From assembly GCA_040753075.1 (NCBI GenBank), contig JBFMHA010000069.1:1-20241 (forward strand): DNA of 20,241 nucleotides, read 5' to 3'. This DNA comes from UBA6814 sp040753075 (lineage in GTDB: Bacteria; Desulfobacterota; Desulfovibrionia; Desulfovibrionales; Desulfovibrionaceae). This document shows positions 7,697-14,506 of this stretch, in pieces. The notes beneath the pieces are model-generated. The model was not told the DNA's origin, ran no database searches, and saw only the letters and a program-made list of their open reading frames with translations. Each line of letters opens with the position of its first letter. Within the stretch, counting starts at the first letter, position 1. The position numbers were made by a program, and so were the translations under genes.

Positions 7697-9307
7697 ATGG
7701 CGCGACCTGCGAGAATAATGAAACTAGCTGGTTCTTCTACGGCGGCGGCGCCTAAGGATTCATTGAGCACCATTCTCAGCCGGCGGCAGACCGAGGAGTT
7801 GGTTATCGCAGTCTGCGGTCCGCTCGGCAGCGGGGTGGATGGAGTGGCCCGGCTTTTCCAGGAGAAACTGGGGCAGTTGTGTGGATACACCTCAGAGTAC
7901 ATGAAGATGAGCAGATTCATTGCGGAGCGTTCGCGGGAGTTGTTTGGTGATGAGCCAGGTCTCCTTGCGCTTGATGGTGCAAGTGAGGCGCAGCGTATTG
8001 AGATTCTGCAGGACTATGGAAACAGACTGCGTTCGGAATACGGTAACGACATATTGGCGCAGTTTGTTGTCGAGAGCATTGCCGTTAGTCGCCAAGACGA
8101 CTTGAGGACTCGCGAGCTCCCGCCCGAGCACCTAGTTTCGCGGCGGCATGTCACCATCATCGACAGCCTGAAGCACCCGGAAGAATACGCCCTGCTGTCA
8201 CGAGTCTACGGCAAGATGTTTTACTTGATCGGCGTCCTCTGCCCCGAGAAAATGCGCGAAGATCGCTTAACTAAAAAGCCCAAGGGGTTGCGACGCAAGG
8301 ATGCTGTGCGGCTCATCGACCGCGACAGGGGTGAGGAGGTCGAGTACGGACAGCAGTTGCTCAAGACCATCCAGCACGCTGACTTCTTTATCAGCAATAT
8401 CCACGAGAATGCTGAAAGGATGCCGCATACCGTTGTGCGGTTCATCGACCTCATGCTCGGTACACGGTCGCATACTCCGACTATGCACGAATACGCCATG
8501 CATGCGGCGCACTCGGCAGCCATGCGCTCGGGCTGCATGTCTCGCCAAGTAGGCGCCGCTATTGTGAACGCTTCTGGGGATCTCATCGCCACTGGACGCA
8601 ACGATGTCCCCTGTCCCGGCGGAGGGCTGTACGCCGAGGGCGGCCCGGTCGTGGATGCCCGGTGCATGAGTGCGGCCGGCGGGGGGCAGTGTCGCAGCGA
8701 TATCCACAAGAAGGATATCTTGGAAAAGATTACGCAGATCATCAGCGATCACATGCAGCCCAAGGGAGATGTCTGCGTCAAGGAACTGGAGAAAGTCTTC
8801 GACCGTATCCAAAAACTCTCCGAATTGCGAGGTCTTATCGAGTTCAGTCGGTCGGTTCACGCTGAGATGGACGCCATCACCACTGTGGCTCGGACCGGCC
8901 AGGGCATGTTGAAGGGGGCGGTCCTCTATTGCACGACTTTCCCGTGCCATCACTGCGCCCGGCATATTGTGGCCTCTGGAATTCGAAAGGTCTATTATGT
9001 GGAGCCGTACGAGAAGAGTCTGGCTACGGCCCTGCACGACGACTCGATAGCTACCGAGGTGCAGGATGACGAAGCCGCTCCGGTCAACGGCTCGCCGTCC
9101 AAAGTCAAGATCGTGCCCTTTGAAGGGGTTGCCCCCAAGCAGTTCATCAACCTCTTTGCGGTTCGCGAGCGCAAGCATGAGGGCGCTCGCATGGAGGTCG
9201 ATCTGAGGAGGGCGAGGCCAGTTGTGGAGAAGTTCATGGATACCTATAAGGAATATGAGGAGAGAGTGGCGCAATATCTCCGTGAAAGGCTTGGAAGTGA
9301 TGTTTAG
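7697..9307 (+). CDS. avcD: AvcD-like antiphage nucleotide deaminase (P-loop domain plus dCMP deaminase domain)
   Basis: 536 residues from ATG 7697 (GAGGAG 7684-7689, 8 bases upstream). The N-terminal half is a P-loop nucleoside-kinase-like domain with VCGPLGSGVDGV (residues 39-50); the Walker A lysine is absent, as in other members of this family. The C-terminal half is a zinc deoxycytidylate deaminase: H388-A-E390 (zinc ligand and proton shuttle) and P416-C417-x-x-C420. Deaminase segments MSRQVGAAIV and YCTTFPCHHCARHIV are typical. This architecture and length match AvcD/dCTP-deaminase defence proteins, which deplete dC nucleotides during phage infection (known for the family). Base composition and codons (TTG, TTA, CTA, AGA) are poorer in GC than the flanks, indicating transfer. 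Known avcD genes have an upstream RNA antitoxin, avcI; I cannot recognise one here. A non-defensive deaminase role is possible but less likely. Confidence 0.85.
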   Translation: MARPARIMKLAGSSTAAAPKDSLSTILSRRQTEELVIAVCGPLGSGVDGVARLFQEKLGQLCGYTSEYMKMSRFIAERSRELFGDEPGLLALDGASEAQRIEILQDYGNRLRSEYGNDILAQFVVESIAVSRQDDLRTRELPPEHLVSRRHVTIIDSLKHPEEYALLSRVYGKMFYLIGVLCPEKMREDRLTKKPKGLRRKDAVRLIDRDRGEEVEYGQQLLKTIQHADFFISNIHENAERMPHTVVRFIDLMLGTRSHTPTMHEYAMHAAHSAAMRSGCMSRQVGAAIVNASGDLIATGRNDVPCPGGGLYAEGGPVVDARCMSAAGGGQCRSDIHKKDILEKITQIISDHMQPKGDVCVKELEKVFDRIQKLSELRGLIEFSRSVHAEMDAITTVARTGQGMLKGAVLYCTTFPCHHCARHIVASGIRKVYYVEPYEKSLATALHDDSIATEVQDDEAAPVNGSPSKVKIVPFEGVAPKQFINLFAVRERKHEGARMEVDLRRARPVVEKFMDTYKEYEERVAQYLRERLGSDV

Positions 9308-9408
9308 AAAAAGTATAGACTTGATTGCGGACAGGGTTTCGGATAAGCATAGAAATGTGCCTAAGCTGGGCGCATGAACCGGGTGATCTCTTTGCGGAGG
9401 GTGTGGGG

Positions 9409-9609
9409 ATGGATTCGAAGCGTAAAGATGTTAATGGGTTGGCCGCGGACTCTCCGCGCGTCACACCCACTCGTCCTGACGCAAGTGGGGCCCACAATGT
9501 CACCAGCATAGCGGCCTACCAAGCCAACCGTCAGGCCCAGGAGCGGGCCGCCTCACGCGCCGAGGCCCTGCGTCGGGTTTTGTTCAACGCTGAAAAGCTC
9601 ACGTGGTAG
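9409..9609 (+). CDS. Small basic protein of unknown function, downstream of the AvcD-like gene
   Basis: 66 residues from ATG 9409, chosen because GGAGG (9396-9400) lies 8 bases upstream; the frame is open further upstream without a better start. The N-terminal half is polar and Pro-rich, probably disordered (SKRKDVNG, PRVTPTRPD). The C-terminal half should be an amphipathic helix rich in Ala and Arg (AAYQANRQAQERAASRAEALRRVLF), ending KLTW. No family is recognised. The stop codon TAG contributes a base to the stem of an intrinsic terminator, which supports a real gene end. The 101-base gap after the deaminase gene contains a weak promoter-like pair, TTGATT (9321-9326) and TAAGCA (9344-9349), 17 bases apart. 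It could be co-transcribed with the deaminase gene and be an accessory or control protein (inference). Confidence 0.6.
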   Translation: MDSKRKDVNGLAADSPRVTPTRPDASGAHNVTSIAAYQANRQAQERAASRAEALRRVLFNAEKLTW

Positions 9610-9637
9610 GGCTCGGGGCTTCCCCCGAGTCCTTTTT
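9609..9637 (+). terminator. Intrinsic terminator of the deaminase locus
   Basis: Stem GGGCTCGGGG (9609-9618) with CCCCGAGTCC (9623-9632), one G-T wobble, loop CTTC, then TTTTT (9633-9637). The first stem base is the last base of the small gene's stop codon. The following 146 bases to 9783 contain no gene that I can see. Confidence 0.9.
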
Positions 9638-9783
9638 CCCCCACCATAGCGCGACGTTACCAGGAATCTGCGGGAGTCACTTGTTCGCGCCTCCGGGATA
9701 ATCCGGTAGGCCGTGGTATCGGGTATCATCCCGCGGGTAGGGTTATACGCACAATGCGTGTTGCCCTTGTGTCCTGTTCTGCA

Positions 9784-10647
9784 TCATGCCGGCAACCCCT
9801 GCCGGGAGCGCCGTTCCCGCAGGCTGTCCAGCATGGCGTAGGGCAGCTCCAGGTTGCCGCCGCCCACGCCCAGTTCGATGTCGGGCTTGACCGCGAAGCC
9901 GTGGAAGTCCGAGCCGCCGGTCACGGCCAGGTCCAGCTTGCGGGCCAGGCGCAGGAACTCCCGGGTCTGGTCCGGCGAGTGCTCGGGATAGAGGCATTCC
10001 AGGCCGTCCAGGCCCAGGTCCTTGAGCTTGCGCACCTTGTTCTCCAGAACCCGGCCCGTGGCGCGCAGGGAGAAGGGGTGGGCCAGGACCGTGGTGGCGC
10101 CCTCGACCTTGAGCGCGGCCAGAGCCTGCTCCGGGGTGAAATGGTCCTTGGGCACGTAGGCCCGGCCCCGGGCGCCCAGGTATTCCTGGAAGGCCTGCTC
10201 CACGTCGGCCACGTAGCCCCGGGCCTGCATGGCCAGGGCCAGGTGGGGCCGGCCCACCGAGCCTTCGCCGGCGATGGCCTGCACCTCGGCGTAGGTGAGC
10301 TCCAGGCCCAGGCCGTTCAGTTTATCCACGATGCGGCGGTTGCGGTCGTGGCGGCGGGCCATGAGGTGGTCCATGGCGGCCATGAGCCGCTCGGGCCTCT
10401 CGGGCAGGAAGAGCCCCAGGATGTGCATGAAGCCCACCGGCCAGACCACGGACAGCTCGCACCCGGCGATGAGTTCGACGCCCGTCCGGGCCGCGGCGGC
10501 GCGGGCCTCGTCCAGGCCGGCCACGGTGTCGTGGTCGGTGAGGGCCAGGGCGGCCAGGTCCAGGCTCGCCGCGCGCTCCACCAACTCCGTGGGGGTCAGG
10601 CAGCCGTCCGAGGCCGTGGAGTGGGTGTGCAGGTCGATGCGGCGCAT
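9784..10647 (-). CDS. PHP-domain phosphoesterase (3',5'-nucleoside bisphosphate phosphatase / RNase AM group)
   Basis: 287 residues. Metal-site motifs of the PHP family appear in order: H7-T-H9, D14, D38-H39-D40, E64 in GCEL, H75 in FMHILG, RPHLA, VLAHPF and GSDFHG near the end. This short single-domain form, with an insertion between the GCE and AHP motifs, matches the group of E. coli RNase AM (YciV), which removes phosphates from 3',5'-bisphosphates and trims RNA 5' ends. A polymerase-type or histidinol-phosphatase role is less likely. Cytoplasmic, no signal peptide. No Shine-Dalgarno is visible before the ATG; instead a -10-like TAGAAT ends 5 bases upstream, so the mRNA may be leaderless. 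It is divergent from the UPF0434 gene. Confidence 0.88.
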   Translation of the reverse strand: MRRIDLHTHSTASDGCLTPTELVERAASLDLAALALTDHDTVAGLDEARAAAARTGVELIAGCELSVVWPVGFMHILGLFLPERPERLMAAMDHLMARRHDRNRRIVDKLNGLGLELTYAEVQAIAGEGSVGRPHLALAMQARGYVADVEQAFQEYLGARGRAYVPKDHFTPEQALAALKVEGATTVLAHPFSLRATGRVLENKVRKLKDLGLDGLECLYPEHSPDQTREFLRLARKLDLAVTGGSDFHGFAVKPDIELGVGGGNLELPYAMLDSLRERRSRQGLPA

Positions 10648-10652
10648 ACGTC

Positions 10653-10681
10653 ATTCTATCATCGCGCCGGGGCGGGCGCAA
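10653..10681 (-). promoter_or_regulatory. Candidate promoter of the PHP gene, giving a leaderless mRNA
   Basis: On the minus strand, TTGCGC (10681-10676), a 17-base spacer and TAGAAT (10658-10653; 5 of 6 consensus bases). The expected start point, 6-7 bases after the -10, falls on or next to the ATG at 10647-10645. Confidence 0.4.
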
Positions 10682-10845
10682 TGCGGGCGGCGCATGGAAC
10701 TCGCCGGAATGACGGGAAACATGGGAGGTCCCGATCCCCGGCAGGCCTGCGGTCCGGCATTCCCGGGGCCGCTGCCGGAGCCGCCTTTGGATGAGGCCGC
10801 GGGCCTGCGGGGCGGAGTGTTCCGGGAGGCGCGGCGCGGGCCGGC

Positions 10846-10874
10846 TTGCCCGGTCGGGCCGGGCGGTGTATATC
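10846..10874 (+). promoter_or_regulatory. Candidate promoter of the UPF0434 gene
   Basis: TTGCCC (10846-10851), a 17-base spacer and TATATC (10869-10874), preceded directly by TG. Transcription would begin near 10881, just before the leader hairpin. The rest of the gap from 10682 to 10845 shows no gene. Confidence 0.5.
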
Positions 10875-10880
10875 GGGGCG

Positions 10881-10951
10881 TCGCGCGGCTTGCGCCGCGG
10901 CTGGATCACCCCGCAAGATGCGTAGGGCTCCTGACCATACGGAGGCGAAGA
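10881..10951 (+). promoter_or_regulatory. Structured 5' leader with a 16S rRNA 3'-end-like segment
   Basis: Two stems compete. Stem A is CGCGGC (10884-10889) with GCCGCG (10894-10899), loop TTGC. Stem B is CTTGCG (10889-10894) with CGCAAG (10912-10917). Inside stem B lies GCGGCTGGATCACC (10897-10910), identical to the conserved sequence just before the anti-Shine-Dalgarno at the 3' end of bacterial 16S rRNA. The anti-SD itself is not present. The ribosome binding site GGAGG is at 10941-10945. A regulatory role is only a hypothesis. Confidence 0.3.
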
Positions 10952-11152
10952 ATGGCGTTGAACAAAGAGCTCCTGGACATCCTGGCCTGTCCCAAGTGCA
11001 AGTCGGCCCTGACCCTCACCCCGGCCCAGGACCAGCTCGTGTGCGAGGCCTGCAAGGTCGCCTACCCCATCGAGGACGAGATTCCCATCCTGCTCGTGGA
11101 CAAGGCCGTGCCCCTGGCCGCTCCCTTCCCGGACAGCGACTCCGCGGCCTAG
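10952..11152 (+). CDS. UPF0434 / Trm112-like small zinc-ribbon protein
   Basis: 66 residues from ATG 10952, with GGAGG 6 bases upstream. It opens with MALNKELLDILACPKCKSAL and has a CEAC pair, so C13, C16, C31 and C34 can form a zinc ribbon; YPIEDEIPILL is the conserved second half of the family. Trm112 in eukaryotes and archaea activates methyltransferases; the bacterial homologues (E. coli YcaR) have no settled role. The length is normal for the family. Its stop codon is followed almost at once by the tail of a broken nitroreductase gene, so a deletion may have brought this gene next to it. Confidence 0.9.
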   Translation: MALNKELLDILACPKCKSALTLTPAQDQLVCEACKVAYPIEDEIPILLVDKAVPLAAPFPDSDSAA

Positions 11153-11157
11153 CAGGC

Positions 11158-11345
11158 CGAGTTCAGACCGTGGCCGCGGGCCTGGGCGCCTGCCGGGCCG
11201 GCCTGCTCACCCGCGCGGTCGCCAACGATCCCGCCGCGGCCCGCGCGGTCCAGCTCCCCGTAGGCCATGTGGCCTACGGCGGCCTCATGCCCCACGCCGC
11301 CACGCCGTCCCGCCCCGCAAGCCCCGGAACGCCATCTGGATGTAA
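11158..11345 (+). pseudogene. Frameshifted 3' remnant of a nitroreductase-family gene
   Basis: Starting at 11161 one frame encodes VQTVAAGLGACRAGLL, then LPVGHVAYGGLM (to 11289). This resembles the C-terminal helix and the PEGHxxxGAxM segment of the nitroreductases found fused to ferredoxin domains. The frame then loses sense, but the frame starting at 11286 gives RRHAVPPRKPRNAIWM and a TAA at 11343-11345. That is the expected Pro-Pro-Arg-Lys ending of the same family. The shift is equal to one inserted base (or two deleted) near 11287-11300. The catalytic and FMN-binding N-terminal part is missing. The stop is followed within 3 bases by a perfect terminator, which suggests that the original gene end survives. 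The family call rests on recalled patterns and is moderate. Confidence 0.5.
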
Positions 11346-11347
11346 GC

Positions 11348-11383
11348 AAAAGGCCCCGTCCTCTCGCGAGGGCGGGGCCTTTT
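11348..11383. terminator. Bidirectional intrinsic terminator
   Basis: AAAAGGCCCCG (11348-11358) pairs with CGGGGCCTTTT (11373-11383), extended inward by CCTC/GAGG around a T-G pair, loop TCGC. The A run on one side and T run on the other make it work both ways: for the + strand nitroreductase remnant or UPF0434 transcript, and for the minus-strand YcaO gene ending at 11399. Confidence 0.9.
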
Positions 11384-11398
11384 GTGCGGCGCGTCCTT

Positions 11399-13045
11399 CT
11401 ACTCCCACATCCTCACGTACGCCCCCCACAGCCGCGGGCTGACGCGGGCGGCGGGGTCGAAGTCGCTGGCCCATTCCAGGCCGGGGACGATGGCGCGGAC
11501 CACGGGCAGGCGGAGGTCCTTGCGGGTGAGGTCGGCGTAGAGCGGGGTGATGCCGTTGGCCGCCAGGCAGGCTTCCAGGAGCGCCAGGTCGGCGTCGGTG
11601 TCGCCGGTGGAGTAGTCGGGCAGGTCTTCCAGCACGCGGACGGGCAGGCCTTCCGGCCCGGGCTGCGAGGGCGGGCCGAAGGGGTAGGGGTAGGGGGTCT
11701 CCAGCAGGGCCGAGAGCGCGGCCTTGCCGCCGTCGAGATGGGCGGAGCAGCCGCGCACGAGCTGGCCCTCCGGCCCCTTCACGAAACACTGGCAGCAGGG
11801 AACGCCCAGGTCCGTGGTCAGGTCCCGGAACACCGGGTCGATGCCCTTGCCCCGGTATTCGGCCAGGAGCCCGGCCACCTGCGGGTCGCGGCTCTCCAGG
11901 CGGAAGAGCCGGCCCGGGTCGAAGGGCGACACCGCCTCGGCGTCGCGCTCCAGCACTTCGAGCAGGGCGGTCAGCCTGGCCCGGCCCATGTCCAGGCCCG
12001 CGCCCAGGCCGGTGGAGCCGTGCGCCGAGAACAGGGCGGGCTCGTCCAGGTTCACGAACATGAAGGCGAGCTGGGCCGGGACCAGCACCTTGCCGCCCGC
12101 CGGGTCCTGGGCCTCCATCCAGTGCAGGGCCGCGTCAACGTAGGGCGCCTCCAGGGCCAGGGCGTTGGGGTCCAGGGAGGGCTGCCGCAACTCCGAGCGC
12201 CGCGCCCGGACGAACGCCCCGCCCCGCCGGCCCGTGGCCCCCTTGGGATCGAACCCGGTCCAGGCCGAGGCCCGCTCCACGATCTCCATGGCGATGGCGG
12301 CCCAGGCCGGGTCGAACGCCAGGCCCCGGCCCCAGGCCGTGTGCGTTCCGGCCAGGGTGTAGGCCAGGCCGCCGGACTGCGCCGCCACCCGCATGCGCCA
12401 CTGCCGCATGAGCCCCACCGGGGCCAGGGAGGCGTTGTGCCGGGCCTGGGGGCTCACCTCCACCCCGGCCTTGGCCAGGGCCTTCTCGGCCATGTCCGCC
12501 ACCTTGCGGGGCTCGGCCGGCCGGCGCTTGCCCGTGGGCCGTTCCGCCTTGCCGGCGAAGAACCCGGCCAGGGGCCGGGCCGCGGGCCGGGCGGCCAGCG
12601 CGGCGCGGGACACGGGCCACGCCTCCTCCCCGCCCGGCGCGGGCAGGGGAGCGCAGGCCATGACCGACTCCCGGAAGGCGGCCAGCCACCCACGATGCGC
12701 TTCCCGGTCGGGCAGCGCCAGGGCGGCCAGGTCGGGCAGGGGGGAGTGGGGGGCCAACTCGGCGGCGTGCGCCAGGAATCCGGCCAGTTCGGGCCGGCCG
12801 AGCGCGATTTCCGCCAGGCAGGAGGCCAGGGCCGGCTCCTTGGCCAGGGCCGCGTCGAAAAGGGTCTTGAGTTCGTCCGCAGGCAGGCCGGCCAGGAGCC
12901 GCGCGCAGTGGCGGTGCATGAACTCGTCCATGGGATGCTCGGCCAGCCAGGCCCGGGCCGCGGCCAGGTCCGTGCCCTCGGGCGGCAGCACCGCCAGGTG
13001 GCCGATGGTCAGTTCCGTGTGGGTCAGGGAAAGGGTGTAGTCCAT
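11399..13045 (-). CDS. YcaO-superfamily protein, stand-alone
   Basis: 548 residues from ATG 13045, chosen because AGGGA (13054-13058) lies 8 bases upstream; the frame is open 35 codons further without family sequence. Residues 1-185 form an Ala/Leu-rich helical region. The YcaO domain spans about 190-548, with AIAMEIVERAS (ATP/Mg-binding Glu-x-x-Glu-Arg pattern near 250-260) and GSTGLGAGLDMGRARLTALLEVLERDA (about 343-369). YcaO enzymes use ATP to activate peptide amides, making azolines, thioamides or amidines, or act in ribosomal protein S12 modification. The C-terminus (AYVRMWE) lacks the PxPxP ending of azoline cyclodehydratases. No precursor peptide, E1-like partner or TfuA gene is adjacent. 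The substrate is therefore unknown. Confidence 0.85.
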   Translation of the reverse strand: MDYTLSLTHTELTIGHLAVLPPEGTDLAAARAWLAEHPMDEFMHRHCARLLAGLPADELKTLFDAALAKEPALASCLAEIALGRPELAGFLAHAAELAPHSPLPDLAALALPDREAHRGWLAAFRESVMACAPLPAPGGEEAWPVSRAALAARPAARPLAGFFAGKAERPTGKRRPAEPRKVADMAEKALAKAGVEVSPQARHNASLAPVGLMRQWRMRVAAQSGGLAYTLAGTHTAWGRGLAFDPAWAAIAMEIVERASAWTGFDPKGATGRRGGAFVRARRSELRQPSLDPNALALEAPYVDAALHWMEAQDPAGGKVLVPAQLAFMFVNLDEPALFSAHGSTGLGAGLDMGRARLTALLEVLERDAEAVSPFDPGRLFRLESRDPQVAGLLAEYRGKGIDPVFRDLTTDLGVPCCQCFVKGPEGQLVRGCSAHLDGGKAALSALLETPYPYPFGPPSQPGPEGLPVRVLEDLPDYSTGDTDADLALLEACLAANGITPLYADLTRKDLRLPVVRAIVPGLEWASDFDPAARVSPRLWGAYVRMWE

Positions 13046-13066
13046 GGTGTCGGTCCCTGGGATCGC

Positions 13067-13120
13067 AAGGCCTCCGGCCTTGGCTCCCGCGGCTGCGCCG
13101 CTTGGCAGCGCCTGCGGCGC
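13067..13120. repeat. Three tandem short palindromes upstream of the YcaO gene
   Basis: AAGGCC-TCC-GGCCTT (13067-13081), GCGGC-TGC-GCCGC (13089-13101) and GCGCC-TGC-GGCGC (13108-13120) are perfect, each with a 3-base loop. They lie in the YcaO leader region and look like a REP-type intergenic element. There is no T run, so they are not terminators. Confidence 0.5.
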
Positions 13121-13230
13121 GGCCGTGCTCGTGATCCGGAGCGCGGGCATGCTGCGCGCGTCCTGCTCCGGCTGATCTCCGACCGGTCCTGTAGCCTATG
13201 CCCGGGGCCGGCCGCAACTAGCGTCACGTC

Positions 13231-13256
13231 CTCAAAATGCCGATAGGTATTTTGAG
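13231..13256. promoter_or_regulatory. Inverted repeat, possible operator or stem-loop between ycaO and lpxR
   Basis: CTCAAAAT (13231-13238) and ATTTTGAG (13249-13256) are perfect inverted repeats, extended inward by GCC/GGT (one G-T pair) around loop GATA, giving an 11-bp stem. It is AT-rich in a GC-rich neighbourhood and is followed directly by TATAAA (13259-13264), a possible -10 for lpxR without a clear -35. No T run follows on either side. Confidence 0.4.
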
Positions 13257-13386
13257 AATATAAAACGTCAGATTCCGCACCGTTGCAAGACGAAGACGTA
13301 TCGCGCTGATTCGCGGAAGCGACACTAGAAGCCCCCCCTTGCGGCCGGCCGGCCCCCGCGGTACATCCCCGCTCCGGAGGTCCGTC

Positions 13387-14502
13387 ATGTCGTCCGCCAA
13401 CGCCCGCACCGCAACGCTTCTGGCCCTGCTGGCCCTGGCCGCGCTCCTGCCCGTCCGGCCCGCGGCCGCGGCCGCCGCCTTCGTGCTTCCCCCGGACGCA
13501 GCCGCAGCCGCGCCGGAGGGCGGCAACGCCACCGCGCACCTGCACCCGGCCGAGCGGCGCACCTTCATCGCCTATTTCGAGAACGACTTGTTCGCGGACG
13601 CGGACGAGCACTACACCAACGCGGTGAAGTTCACCTACCTGACCAAGGACCTGGACCACTACCGCGACTCCTGGCTGCCGGAGTGGGCCGTGGGCCTGCT
13701 GGAGGCCATCCCCAAGCTGGGCAACCCGGGCGACATCCACAACGTGGGCTTCTCCCTGGGCCAGGACATCTACACCCCGGAGGACACCCAGGCCACGGAG
13801 CTCCAGGCCCAGGACCGACCCTACGCGGGCTGGCTGTACTTCTCCGTGGCCCTGCACGCCAAGAACGCCAGCCGGCTGGATACCTTCGAGCTCACCGGCG
13901 GCATGGCAGGGCCCTCGGCCCTGGGCGAGCAGTCCCAGAACACCGTGCACCGCGTGCGGAACATCCCCACGGCCAAGGGCTGGGAGCACCAGTTGCACGA
14001 CGAGCCCGGGGCCATGGCGACCTGGCTGCGCACCTGGCGGTTCGAGCCCGGGACGCTCGGGCCGTGGGGCCTGGAGTGGGACCGGCTGGCCCACGCCGGG
14101 GCCACCGCCGGCAACGTGTTCACCTTCGCCAACGCGGGCGGGGAGGTGCGGCTGGGGCACAACCTGCCCCACGACTTCGGCACCAACATGATCCGGCCCG
14201 GCGGCGCGTCGGCCCCGCCGGCCGTGCCCGGCGACCCCTGGGTGCTGGGCGAATTCGGCTGGCACCTGTTTCTGGGCGCGGACGCGCGCGGGGTGGCGCA
14301 CAACATCTTTCTGGACGGCAATACCTGGGGGGACAGCCACCGGGCCACCCGGCTGCCCCTGGTGGCGGACGTGTACACCGGCGCGGCCCTGCTCTGGGAC
14401 CGCTACAAGCTCACCTACACCCACTGCTGGCGCACCGACGAATACAAGGGCCAGCACGGCGGCCAGTTCTTCGGGTCCCTGGCCCTGGCGGTGAGTTTCT
14501 AG
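13387..14502 (+). CDS. lpxR: LpxR-family outer-membrane lipid A deacylase (DUF2219)
   Basis: 371 residues; ATG 13387 with GGAGG (13376-13380) 6 bases upstream. The signal peptide is about residues 1-30 (a Leu/Ala core ending RPAAAAA). The mature protein begins a 12-strand barrel of the LpxR type: FIAYFENDLFADADEHYTNAV (E65, N66, D67), GFSLGQDIYTPEDTQ and DRPYAGWLYFS. The active-site His is probably H188 (NTVHRV). The last residue is Phe, the usual outer-membrane barrel ending. LpxR removes the 3'-acyloxyacyl group of lipid A using Ca2+; that activity is inferred here from motif conservation. Its 3' end lies 4 bases from the convergent cysteine-cluster gene, with no terminator between. Confidence 0.88.
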   Translation: MSSANARTATLLALLALAALLPVRPAAAAAAFVLPPDAAAAAPEGGNATAHLHPAERRTFIAYFENDLFADADEHYTNAVKFTYLTKDLDHYRDSWLPEWAVGLLEAIPKLGNPGDIHNVGFSLGQDIYTPEDTQATELQAQDRPYAGWLYFSVALHAKNASRLDTFELTGGMAGPSALGEQSQNTVHRVRNIPTAKGWEHQLHDEPGAMATWLRTWRFEPGTLGPWGLEWDRLAHAGATAGNVFTFANAGGEVRLGHNLPHDFGTNMIRPGGASAPPAVPGDPWVLGEFGWHLFLGADARGVAHNIFLDGNTWGDSHRATRLPLVADVYTGAALLWDRYKLTYTHCWRTDEYKGQHGGQFFGSLALAVSF

Positions 14503-14506
14503 AAAG

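Noticed and set aside
9740..9766. Hairpin ACGCA-CAA-TGCGT flanked by GGG/CCC downstream of the PHP gene
   Set aside because: The stem is only 5 bp with large internal loops and no T run, so a terminator call is not supported.
10897..10910. A possible 16S rRNA fragment or rRNA gene end
   Set aside because: Only 14 bases match, and the anti-SD and neighbouring helix 45 sequence are missing; treated as a leader feature, not as an rRNA gene.
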